Source: Flavobacteriales bacterium
GTDB lineage: Bacteria; Bacteroidota; Bacteroidia; Flavobacteriales_D; Sanyastnellaceae
Assembly (NCBI GenBank): GCA_947464415.1
Contig: CANHWU010000010.1
Location: 1-35,302 of the forward strand
Direction of reading: 5' to 3'
Length of the DNA: 35,302 nucleotides
The position numbers and the translations under genes are program-made. Shown in pieces: positions 1 through 7,106 of this stretch; the first letter of the stretch is position 1; the number at the start of each line of letters is the position of its first letter. Under the pieces are notes generated by a model. It did not search any database, was not told where the DNA came from, and saw only the letters and a list, made by a program, of their open reading frames with translations.

Positions 1-1483
1 CAAAACCTTCGTCAGTAATTCCATTACAATTATCATCGATTGTATTACAATCTTCTGTAGCCGATGGATTTACCAAAAAATCAAAATCATCACAATCTGT
101 GTTATCAGTAACAAAACCTGCAGGCTGCGTACAAGCATCCTGGCTATTGGATGGATCACCAAATCCATCATTATCATTATCTAGAAAATAGCTAGTGGCC
201 GGATTATCAATGCCATCGCAATCTTCATCAACTCCGTTACCGCAAATCTCTGCGGTCGGGAAAGTACAACTTCCATCATCCTGAGTTGCTAATGGATTAA
301 AATTACAAGCTGTAACATCCGTGCAACCTAACACACACGCTAAGTCCGCACCATCACAATCTTCATCTATGCCATTATCGCAAATTTCGACAGCACCTGG
401 AAAGATTAGGTCACTGGCATCATCACAGTCTGGAATGGGAAGACTACAAGTAGTAAAACCATCTGCATCGACATCAAATCCATCATCCAATACACCATCG
501 CAATTTTGATCAATGCCATCGCAAACTTCAACAGCAGAGGGATTTATAGTGGAATTCAACTCATCACAATCATTTTGACAAACTGTAAACCCATCAAAAT
601 CTTGATCGAAACCTTCATCAATTCCACCGTTACAATTATCATCGAGCTGGTTGCAAATCTCTACAAGCCCTGGGTTGATCAATGGATCGTTATCATCACA
701 ATCATTTTCACAAGTCGACCAACCATCACCATCATTATCCTGACCTGCGCCGTTATCGATAACACCATCGCAGTCATTGTCTAATAAATCACATGCCTCT
801 GAGTTTCCGGGGAAATTAAAAGAATCGTTATCATCACAATCGCCTCCGATGTTTACGGTGAAGGGTGGAGCATTACAAGCATCTATGGTATTTAAATCGT
901 CACCAAAATTATCTCCGTCATTATCGAAAAAGAAAGTAGTCTGTGGAAGACCTTCATCCAAAACTCCATCACAATTATCATCCAAACCATTGCAGGCCTC
1001 TACTTGACCGGGAAAAATATTGAAATCAAAATCATCGCAGTCATCAGCGTTAGTAACAAATCCAGGAAGAATTTGACATGTCGGAGCGCCAGAAAAAATG
1101 GAAAACGGGTCTCCAAAACCATCACCATCCAAATCAGCAAATTTGTCTAATATGGGAAATCCCTCATCCGTCTGACCATCACAATCGTCATTGAGTCCAT
1201 TACAAATTTCCAACGCGTCGGGGTTAATGGTGAAATTGGCATCATTACAATCCAAATTATTGGAAACCCAGCCGCTTGGACAAGCGACCGCAACACTGTT
1301 GGTAAATGACACATTTGGATTGCCATATGTATCACCATCGGCGTCTCTGAAGCACGTAATGGCTTCAATGGAAGTCATTTGCAAGCTATCGACATTTGAT
1401 GAAGTCTCGGTATTCGACCAAGCGGATATTGCAACAACTTGAACAATGAACAAGAGTAAAAATTTCACTCTTTTCGTGTTCAT
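1..1483 (-). CDS. MopE-type Ca/metal-binding repeat protein, secreted (C-terminus cut by window edge)
   Basis: I translated the reverse strand from the ATG at 1481-1483; the frame stays open for 494 codons and runs off the left edge, so the C-terminus is missing. The N-terminus (MNTKRVKFLLLFIVQVVAIS) looks like a signal peptide. The rest is about eight repeats of 45-70 residues, each with a DxDGDGFGD-like loop, a DCDD pair, a NPGAxEVCNG stretch and a DDNCDGxxDEGF end. This matches the putative metal-binding MopE motif family (PF11617-like). One repeat is interrupted by a single GCTD-type module (GCTDVTACNFNP, then DDGSC), the same module that forms the tandem array at the right edge of the window. 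A T9SS sorting domain probably lies in the missing part (inference). Likely an extracellular, calcium-stabilised rod; function unknown. Confidence 0.85.
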   Translation of the reverse strand, partial: MNTKRVKFLLLFIVQVVAISAWSNTETSSNVDSLQMTSIEAITCFRDADGDTYGNPNVSFTNSVAVACPSGWVSNNLDCNDANFTINPDALEICNGLNDDCDGQTDEGFPILDKFADLDGDGFGDPFSIFSGAPTCQILPGFVTNADDCDDFDFNIFPGQVEACNGLDDNCDGVLDEGLPQTTFFFDNDGDNFGDDLNTIDACNAPPFTVNIGGDCDDNDSFNFPGNSEACDLLDNDCDGVIDNGAGQDNDGDGWSTCENDCDDNDPLINPGLVEICNQLDDNCNGGIDEGFDQDFDGFTVCQNDCDELNSTINPSAVEVCDGIDQNCDGVLDDGFDVDADGFTTCSLPIPDCDDASDLIFPGAVEICDNGIDEDCDGADLACVLGCTDVTACNFNPLATQDDGSCTFPTAEICGNGVDEDCDGIDNPATSYFLDNDNDGFGDPSNSQDACTQPAGFVTDNTDCDDFDFLVNPSATEDCNTIDDNCNGITDEGF

Positions 1484-1547
1484 AACAACTCTTTCAAAAC
1501 AACTCATTTTTCCTCTAATTTTGATTTCGGACAAATTACACCAATTA

Positions 1548-1555
1548 CAAATATA
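1548..1555 (-). promoter_or_regulatory. -7 promoter element for the MopE-repeat gene
   Basis: The minus strand reads TATATTTG, an exact match to the Bacteroidota -7 consensus TAnnTTTG. It lies 64 bases upstream of the ATG. No TTG sits at the usual 17-20 base spacing; a TTGAC is present but only 9 bases away. Confidence 0.4.
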
Positions 1556-1603
1556 AAAAGAAGTCAACTCATAAAATAGACATTTTAACACCCTTACCAA
1601 CAA

Positions 1604-2467
1604 ATGAATCTTAACTTGCTCTATTTAAATAAATTAAGGAAGGTAAACAAGCCCTTTTTTGAGAAAATTCCATTTTATTTAACATTATTGGTTTTTGATA
1701 TAGACGATTTTCTAAAAAATAGTTGCCGTATAAAAACCGCATATGTACACCCCGCTTTCCCAAGCAAAAAAACAAGTCTATATAAAATTCTTAGAAAGAA
1801 CAATATTTCGATCATCAACGAAAATCATACATCCAATATAATAAAAATAAACTTTATTGATGAAACTTTCCAAAGTATTCGTGTCAGCTCAACCTTTCAC
1901 ATTAATGATCAAGCCTATGACATATCCAAGCAATTTATTGATTCCATTCATGAAAAAGTATTTGAATATTCTACTTTGATTGACCCCATTACATATACTG
2001 GAAAAGGGGTTGAAAAAAGCAATTTGAATGCAAAGCATGATGGAAAAATTATTCAATTTCCGTTAGATAAAATAGAGGCCGATAAAATCTATCAAATCAT
2101 CATTGACAACTCAGAAGATGAACTCTATGTTGACTATCGTGTTTGCCTCGTCAAATCAGAAATTCCCATTATTTATAAGAAATACAAAACAGAGGAAAAT
2201 AGATTTACCAACAATATCCTGAAAGCTGAGCTCGCTTTGAAAGAATGCATACCAATAGCTATACAAGAAAAAATCATAGAATTTTGCAAAGCGGCCGGAT
2301 GTAACTTCTGCGAACTAGATGTATTAAAAGACAACCTCACCAATTTGTGGTATGTTATTGATATAAACAAAACACCCTACGGCCCACCAGCCGTTCTTTC
2401 CAAAAAAGACAAGAAAAAAGCTGTCCAAATACTATCCGAAAGCTTCTATCAACAATTTATAAAATAA
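1604..2467 (+). CDS. ATP-grasp-like protein of unknown substrate
   Basis: A protein of 287 residues with no signal peptide or membrane segment. Its C-terminal third carries FCELDVLKDN followed by WYVIDINKTPYGPP. An acidic residue and a DxN pair in these places are typical of the metal/ATP-binding end of ATP-grasp ligases, and short proteins with the (D)xNxTPxGPP ending occur near surface glycan genes in many bacteria. The N-terminal half (Asp/Lys/Ile-rich) has no motif I recognise. It stands alone: divergent from the repeat protein and tail-to-tail with fabI, with one base between the two stop codons. It looks richer in Lys/Ile/Asn and more AT-rich than its neighbours, which could mean transfer. 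The ATP-grasp call is moderate; no reaction can be assigned. Confidence 0.6.
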   Translation: MNLNLLYLNKLRKVNKPFFEKIPFYLTLLVFDIDDFLKNSCRIKTAYVHPAFPSKKTSLYKILRKNNISIINENHTSNIIKINFIDETFQSIRVSSTFHINDQAYDISKQFIDSIHEKVFEYSTLIDPITYTGKGVEKSNLNAKHDGKIIQFPLDKIEADKIYQIIIDNSEDELYVDYRVCLVKSEIPIIYKKYKTEENRFTNNILKAELALKECIPIAIQEKIIEFCKAAGCNFCELDVLKDNLTNLWYVIDINKTPYGPPAVLSKKDKKKAVQILSESFYQQFIK

Positions 2468-2468
2468 T

Positions 2469-3281
2469 TTAAGATCCAAACTTTTCCACCACGGCTTGTG
2501 TTACCCCTGTATTAGAAAAACCTCCGTCATGGAAGAGATTCTGCATAGTTACATATTTTGTTAAATCGCTAAATAAAGCCACGCAATAATTGGCACAAGC
2601 TTCAGCATCTGCATTTCCGAGAGGCGACATTAATTCTGAGTAATTGATAAAACCATCAAATCCTTTCACGCCGCTTCCAGCCGTCGTAACGGTTGGGGAT
2701 TGGCTAATTGTGTTGATCCTAACTTTCTTAGCTGATCCATAATGATAACCAAAACTTCTAGCAATACTCTCCAATAGAGATTTAGCATCCGCCATATCAT
2801 TATAATCCGGGAATATCCGTTGAGCCGCGATGTAAGTCAACGCCACGACAGACCCCCAATCATTGATCGCGTCCATCTTCCATGCTACACTTAACATTTT
2901 ATGCAAACTCATTGCACTCACATCCAGAGTTTGCTTATACCACTCATAGTTCAAATCAGTATAGTGCCTTCCCTTTCGAACATTTGGTGACATTCCTATT
3001 GAATGCAAGACAAAATCAATCTTACCTCCGAAATGCTCCATGGAGCCTTGAAAAAGATTCTGTAAATCCTGTTCGCTAGTGGCATCCGCCGGGAAAATAG
3101 GTGCATTTATTTTTTCAGCCAATCCATTTATTTCACCCATTCTCATCGCAATAGGAGCATTGGTTAGTACCACCTTTGCTCCGTGAAAATGACACAACTC
3201 TGCCACTTTCCACGCAATTGATTTATCATTTAAAGCACCCGAGATAATCCCCGTTTTACCTTCCAAAAGTTTTGATGACAT
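2469..3281 (-). CDS. fabI: enoyl-[acyl-carrier-protein] reductase (NADH), FabI
   Basis: Catalyses the last reduction of each fatty-acid elongation cycle (trans-2-enoyl-ACP to acyl-ACP) in the cytosol. The protein of 270 residues has the family's length and opens with the typical MSSKLLEGKTGIISGALNDK; the nucleotide-binding GALNDKSIAWK follows at residues 15-25. Catalytic residues are visible as Tyr150 and the Tyr160-x6-Lys167 pair (DYNDMADAK), and the substrate loop ISQSPTVTTAGSG is present. The frame stays open upstream to 3365, but that would overlap the divergent kinase and add a Lys/Asn-rich stretch not seen in FabI, so the ATG at 3279-3281 is chosen; a -7 promoter element just upstream supports it. 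FabI is the target of triclosan-type inhibitors. Confidence 0.96.
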   Translation of the reverse strand: MSSKLLEGKTGIISGALNDKSIAWKVAELCHFHGAKVVLTNAPIAMRMGEINGLAEKINAPIFPADATSEQDLQNLFQGSMEHFGGKIDFVLHSIGMSPNVRKGRHYTDLNYEWYKQTLDVSAMSLHKMLSVAWKMDAINDWGSVVALTYIAAQRIFPDYNDMADAKSLLESIARSFGYHYGSAKKVRINTISQSPTVTTAGSGVKGFDGFINYSELMSPLGNADAEACANYCVALFSDLTKYVTMQNLFHDGGFSNTGVTQAVVEKFGS

Positions 3282-3298
3282 ATGTAATGAATTTTGGA

Positions 3299-3306
3299 CA
3301 AATATA
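3299..3306 (-). promoter_or_regulatory. -7 promoter element for fabI
   Basis: The minus strand reads TATATTTG, an exact TAnnTTTG match, ending 17 bases before the fabI ATG. This predicts a leader of about 13 bases. No good -33 box is visible. Its position favours the ATG at 3281 over upstream starts. Confidence 0.45.
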
Positions 3307-3331
3307 ATCACCACATTCATTTGAACTCCCT

Positions 3332-3339
3332 TATTTTTG
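3332..3339 (+). promoter_or_regulatory. -7 promoter element for the kinase operon
   Basis: TATTTTTG matches TAnnTTTG exactly and ends 12 bases before the ATG at 3352. The TTG at its end could be mistaken for a start codon at 3337. No clear -33 box is seen. It would drive the sensor kinase, regulator, glycosyltransferase and neuB genes. Confidence 0.4.
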
Positions 3340-3351
3340 TTTTTTGCTTTC

Positions 3352-4956
3352 ATGACTTCACACACCCATTATCATAAGCTCCTTCAACGCCAATTAAAAA
3401 AGGTCAAAGAGAAAAATCTAACCTCGGAGGATAGTATAGAAGAACTATTAAGATTGGTAAATGAAAGTTATGAATCTCTAGAAAGAGATAATCAGCATCT
3501 CAAAATAATTATCAGAGAAAGTTCTAGTGAGCTGTTAGAAGCCAACAATAAACTCAAAAAAGCACATCAGGAACTTGCCGACAACTATTCAAAAGAAGTG
3601 AATTTACTGCGTCATCTCATAGATAAATCTGGAGAGGCCGTACAAGTAACATCGGAGGAGGGTGTTATGTTGTATATTAATCAAACAGGTGCTGAGAGAT
3701 TAGGACAAAGCGTGGAGCATTTACTTGGACAATATGTAGGTGAAGTAGAGAAAATGTTCGTTGATAAAAAAGATTGGGATGAGCATGTACAAGATTTAAA
3801 GGATAATGGGCCCATGATCATTGAAGGCCGACATCAAAGAAAGGATGGTTCCATTTTCCCCATTGAGGCCAATGCCTTCTATTCTCAACAAGATGACAAA
3901 GGATACGTAATCGCCTTTATCAGAGATATTACGGAGAGGAAGAGAATGATGCAAGCGATGCAAGATCAACATCAATTCATCAGGCAAATCATCGATACAG
4001 TGCCCAATCTCATTTTTGTGAAGAATCAGAAAGGCCAATTCATTATGGTCAATGAAGCAGTAGCTAAAATATTTGGGAAATCTGTAGATGAAATTGAATT
4101 AAAATACAACGATGAAATTCATCCCGTAAAAGAAGAGATTGAAGTATTCAACGAAAGCGAAAAAAAGGTGATTGAATTCATGAAACCCTTTTCCCTAGAA
4201 GAACAATTTACTTTAGCAAATGGTGAAATAAAAACCTATTTCACTACTAAAGTTCCATTAGAAAGAGCTGATGGGACTATAGATATTTTAGGTGTATCTA
4301 CCGATATAACAGAACAAAAAATTACTGAAAATCAAATTAAACAATCGTTGTCAGAAAAGACAACGTTATTAGGAGAAATTCATCATCGTGTAAAAAATAA
4401 TCTCACTGTTATTTTTGGATTATTAGAAATGCAAATCATACAAAGCAATGATGAAAATGTCATACAAATTTTAAGAGAAAGCCAAGGCAGAATCAGAAGC
4501 ATGTCAATGATACATGAAATGCTATATAAGACAACTAATTTAGAGTCTATCAATGTATCTCAGTATATAGAAGATTTATCCCGAAACATATACAAAACAT
4601 ATCATCGATTTGAAAATGTCCAACTCGAAATCACCGCTCAAGAACCCATCCTACTTCCGCTCAACAAAATGATACCGTGTGGATTGTTAGTGAATGAGAT
4701 TTTGACCAATGCATATAAATATGCTTTTGAGGGAAAAACAAATGGTAAAATTTGTATTTCAACACAACTTTTAGAAAGCCATTTTCTATTGAAAATATCG
4801 GACAACGGCATCGGCTTAGATGAAAAAAAAATGTCCGGTAAATCTCAATCACTCGGAATGAAACTCATTCAATCCTTCAATAAACAATTAAAATCAGAAA
4901 TGTCTATAACCAATGAAAATGGTTTGCACTATACATTTAAAATACCGATTTCATGA
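3352..4956 (+). CDS. PAS-containing sensor histidine kinase (HisKA_2 type)
   Basis: A protein of 534 residues that autophosphorylates and passes phosphate to a response regulator. Order of parts: an N-terminal coiled coil rich in Glu/Lys/Leu (about 15-85); a PAS domain (about 85-200, ending in AFIRDITERKR); a second PAS (about 205-325, ending in GVSTDITEQK); a HisKA_2 dimerisation domain with GEIHHRVKNNL, phospho-His probably His345; and an HATPase_c domain with the N box NEILTNAYKYAF, DNGIGLDE and SLGMKL. There are no membrane segments, so it should sense a cytosolic or membrane-proximal signal through PAS. The ATG at 3352 is preferred to the in-frame TTG at 3337, which belongs to a promoter element. 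It overlaps the next gene by four bases (ATGA), indicating translational coupling with its likely partner. Confidence 0.93.
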   Translation: MTSHTHYHKLLQRQLKKVKEKNLTSEDSIEELLRLVNESYESLERDNQHLKIIIRESSSELLEANNKLKKAHQELADNYSKEVNLLRHLIDKSGEAVQVTSEEGVMLYINQTGAERLGQSVEHLLGQYVGEVEKMFVDKKDWDEHVQDLKDNGPMIIEGRHQRKDGSIFPIEANAFYSQQDDKGYVIAFIRDITERKRMMQAMQDQHQFIRQIIDTVPNLIFVKNQKGQFIMVNEAVAKIFGKSVDEIELKYNDEIHPVKEEIEVFNESEKKVIEFMKPFSLEEQFTLANGEIKTYFTTKVPLERADGTIDILGVSTDITEQKITENQIKQSLSEKTTLLGEIHHRVKNNLTVIFGLLEMQIIQSNDENVIQILRESQGRIRSMSMIHEMLYKTTNLESINVSQYIEDLSRNIYKTYHRFENVQLEITAQEPILLPLNKMIPCGLLVNEILTNAYKYAFEGKTNGKICISTQLLESHFLLKISDNGIGLDEKKMSGKSQSLGMKLIQSFNKQLKSEMSITNENGLHYTFKIPIS

Positions 4957-5330
4957 GCAATAAGAAAAGAGTTCTCCTAGTGGAAGACGACGAAATTATT
5001 GCCTTCCTTCACAAACACTTTCTAGAGAAATGTGGGTATGAAACCATTGAGACCGTTGATAATGGCGTAGAAGCCATAGAAGATGTGAGAACAATGTTAC
5101 CAGACGCTGTATTAATGGATATTAGAATCAACGGAGAGATGGATGGGATCGAGACAGCGCAAAGAATCAGAGAATTTTCAGATGCCCCCATTATTTTCCT
5201 CACGGGTAATTCTGATGACGGAACGCTCGAAAGAGCTAAACTCACCGCGAGATCAGGATATTTGATAAAACCCATTAGACAAGAAGATTTATGTGAGGCC
5301 ATCGCCCAAATTAATATTCAAAATGACTAG
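4953..5330 (+). CDS. single-domain response regulator (CheY-like receiver)
   Basis: A protein of 125 residues made only of a receiver domain. The acidic pocket is EDD at 11-13, the phosphoacceptor Asp56 lies in LMDIRI, Thr84 in FLTGNS and Lys106 in LIKPI. There is no output domain, so it must act by protein contact, as a phosphate relay or through another partner. It begins inside the end of the kinase gene (ATGA overlap), and its own end overlaps the glycosyltransferase start by eight bases. The cognate kinase is very probably the upstream protein; HisKA_2 kinases often pair with stand-alone receivers (family knowledge). The target is unknown. Confidence 0.93.
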   Translation: MSNKKRVLLVEDDEIIAFLHKHFLEKCGYETIETVDNGVEAIEDVRTMLPDAVLMDIRINGEMDGIETAQRIREFSDAPIIFLTGNSDDGTLERAKLTARSGYLIKPIRQEDLCEAIAQINIQND

Positions 5331-5961
5331 CATAATCATCACCACTTTTAATTACGGTCGTTATATAGAACGGGCTATCAGAAGCTGCCTCGACCAAAGT
5401 ATGTCAAAGCATAAATATGAAATTATCGTGGTGGACGATGCTAGCACAGACAATACTCAACAAATATTAAGCAACTACAAAGAAGAAATACGCATCATCA
5501 CTTTTACAGAGAATAAAGGACTTGCTGCGGCAAGAAATGAAGGGGTTAGAAAAGCAAGAGGCCAATATGTCTTATTTATTGATGCCGATGACTATATTCA
5601 CCACGACCTACTGAAGATTCAATCCCTATACCTTGAAGAGAATCACGAACTAGATGCTGTAAGCGTGGACTATTTTTTGGTAGATGAAAAAGAGAATAAT
5701 CGAGAATGGGTGAAATCAGAAGAAAAGCCTATCGCCTGTGGTATCATGTTCAGAAAAGACTTGCTTGTGGATATTGGTTTGTATGACGAGCAATTTAGAG
5801 CCAGAGAGGAGGAAGATCTTAGAATTCGATTTCTACAAAAATTCTCGATTTATCCTATACCTCTGCCACTATACAGGTACCGCCGACATGATAAAAATCT
5901 CACCAATAATTTAGATGCGATGCAAAACGCCGCCAACCAACTTAAAAACAAACATTCATAA
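5323..5961 (+). CDS. family 2 glycosyltransferase
   Basis: A GT-A fold transferase of 212 residues that moves a sugar from a nucleotide-sugar donor to an acceptor. Visible motifs: the N-terminal strand SIIITTFNYGRYI; VVDDASTD at 36-43 (nucleotide binding); the DxD metal site Asp87-Ala-Asp89 in FIDADDY; and an acidic catalytic-base region REEEDLR. There is no membrane segment. The ATG at 5323 overlaps the response regulator end by eight bases, so translation is probably coupled. The longer frame from 5293 would add ten residues from inside the regulator and is not supported. It precedes a NeuB-type gene by 18 bases, pointing to a surface glycan containing a nonulosonic acid; donor and acceptor are unknown. 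Confidence 0.92.
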   Translation: MTSIIITTFNYGRYIERAIRSCLDQSMSKHKYEIIVVDDASTDNTQQILSNYKEEIRIITFTENKGLAAARNEGVRKARGQYVLFIDADDYIHHDLLKIQSLYLEENHELDAVSVDYFLVDEKENNREWVKSEEKPIACGIMFRKDLLVDIGLYDEQFRAREEEDLRIRFLQKFSIYPIPLPLYRYRRHDKNLTNNLDAMQNAANQLKNKHS

Positions 5962-5979
5962 TTTGTAATATAAAACAAT

Positions 5980-7032
5980 ATGAAAATCAGTGAATTCATT
6001 GCCTTTTATGACAACCAATCCATTCAGCGTCCCTTTATCATAGCAGAAGCCGGTGTAAATCATGAAGCCAATATGGACATCGCCAAAAGATTGATCGATG
6101 AAGCAGCGGAGGGTGGTGCAGACGCCATTAAATTTCAAACCTACAAAGCAGATACTATTGCCTCCAAAGACAGCCCATACTACTGGGATATTGAGAAAGA
6201 GCCCACAAGAAGTCAGCATGAACTTTTTCAGAAGTATGATAAATTTTGGAAAAAAGAATATGAGGAATTGAAAAAATATTGTGACACGGTGGGTATTGAA
6301 TTCATGAGCACTCCATTTGATGCTGAAAGCGCCATTTTTCTCAATGACTTGATGGAGGTATATAAGATTAGCTCATCCGATATCACCAATTTCCCTTTTA
6401 TCGAAATGCAATGTCAATTTGGCAAACCTATTATTCTGAGCACCGGAGCTTCTCACTTGTGGGAAATACAGGAAGCGGTGAGTATCATTGAAAAATATGG
6501 CAATCCCTTGATTTTGATGCATTGTGTGTTGAACTACCCCACTCCTAATGCAAACGCTCACCTCGGGATGATCTGGGATTTAAAAAAGAAATTCCCTCAA
6601 CATATCATCGGATATAGCGATCACACATTACCTCAAAATATGGAGGTGATACATGACTCTGTATTGTTAGGAGCGGCCGTAATCGAGAAACATTTTACAC
6701 ATGATAAAACATTACCCGGTAATGACCACTATCATGCTATGGACAAAGAAGATTTGAAATTGTTTTGGCAACGATGGAATAGAACCCAAGAATGGTTGGG
6801 AGTCTTCGAAGTATCCGCATTAGCTGCCGAAGAACCCGCCCGAAAAAATGCGCGAAGAAGTTTGGTGGCTGCCAAAAATATTCCTCTCGGAAAAGTCATT
6901 GAAGAAAACGATCTTACCTGGAAAAGACCCGCTCATGGCATCAGTCCAAAATTCATGAGTGATTTACTTGGAAAAAAATCCATTGTTAATATTGATGAAG
7001 ATACAGTATTACAATGGAGATATTTTGAATAA
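5980..7032 (+). CDS. neuB: NeuB-family nonulosonate (sialic/legionaminic/pseudaminic acid) synthase
   Basis: This family condenses phosphoenolpyruvate with an N-acetylated hexose (ManNAc or a bacillosamine-derived sugar) to a nine-carbon acid. The protein has 350 residues. A TIM-barrel domain starts with FIIAEAGVNHE and holds ADAIKFQTYKAD, FMSTPFD, YKISSSDITNFP, LSTGAS, MHCVLNYPTP, IGYSDHT and IEKHFTHD. The C-terminal SAF (antifreeze-like) domain occupies about 290-350 (ARRSLVAAKNIPLGKVI). It is the last gene of the kinase-regulator-glycosyltransferase operon. The usual partners, a CMP-sugar transferase (neuA) and an epimerase (neuC), are not in the window, so the exact sugar is undecided and the symbol is a family-level call. 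Confidence 0.9.
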   Translation: MKISEFIAFYDNQSIQRPFIIAEAGVNHEANMDIAKRLIDEAAEGGADAIKFQTYKADTIASKDSPYYWDIEKEPTRSQHELFQKYDKFWKKEYEELKKYCDTVGIEFMSTPFDAESAIFLNDLMEVYKISSSDITNFPFIEMQCQFGKPIILSTGASHLWEIQEAVSIIEKYGNPLILMHCVLNYPTPNANAHLGMIWDLKKKFPQHIIGYSDHTLPQNMEVIHDSVLLGAAVIEKHFTHDKTLPGNDHYHAMDKEDLKLFWQRWNRTQEWLGVFEVSALAAEEPARKNARRSLVAAKNIPLGKVIEENDLTWKRPAHGISPKFMSDLLGKKSIVNIDEDTVLQWRYFE

Positions 7033-7064
7033 TGATTTTTGTCTGACTAATTGTTAATTAACCC

Positions 7065-7092
7065 TTGTTTCGTTACAAAGGACTTAATTTTG
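7065..7092 (+). promoter_or_regulatory. promoter of the lamin-tail/SprB-like secreted protein gene
   Basis: TTG (7065-7067), 17 bases, then TAATTTTG (7085-7092): both boxes of the Bacteroidota promoter at accepted spacing. The -7 box ends 14 bases before the ATG at 7107. The TTG of the -33 box is also an in-frame false start. Confidence 0.6.
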
Positions 7093-7106
7093 TGTTCGGA
7101 AAATTC

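Noticed and set aside
321-1442. Several plus-strand ORFs (60-90 residues) rich in Ser/Ile
   Set aside because: They are shadows of the minus-strand MopE-repeat gene; the repeated codons keep other frames open.
3282-3365. N-terminal extension of FabI from 3365
   Set aside because: It overlaps the divergent kinase start and a promoter box, and FabI proteins begin at MSxKLLEGKTGI.
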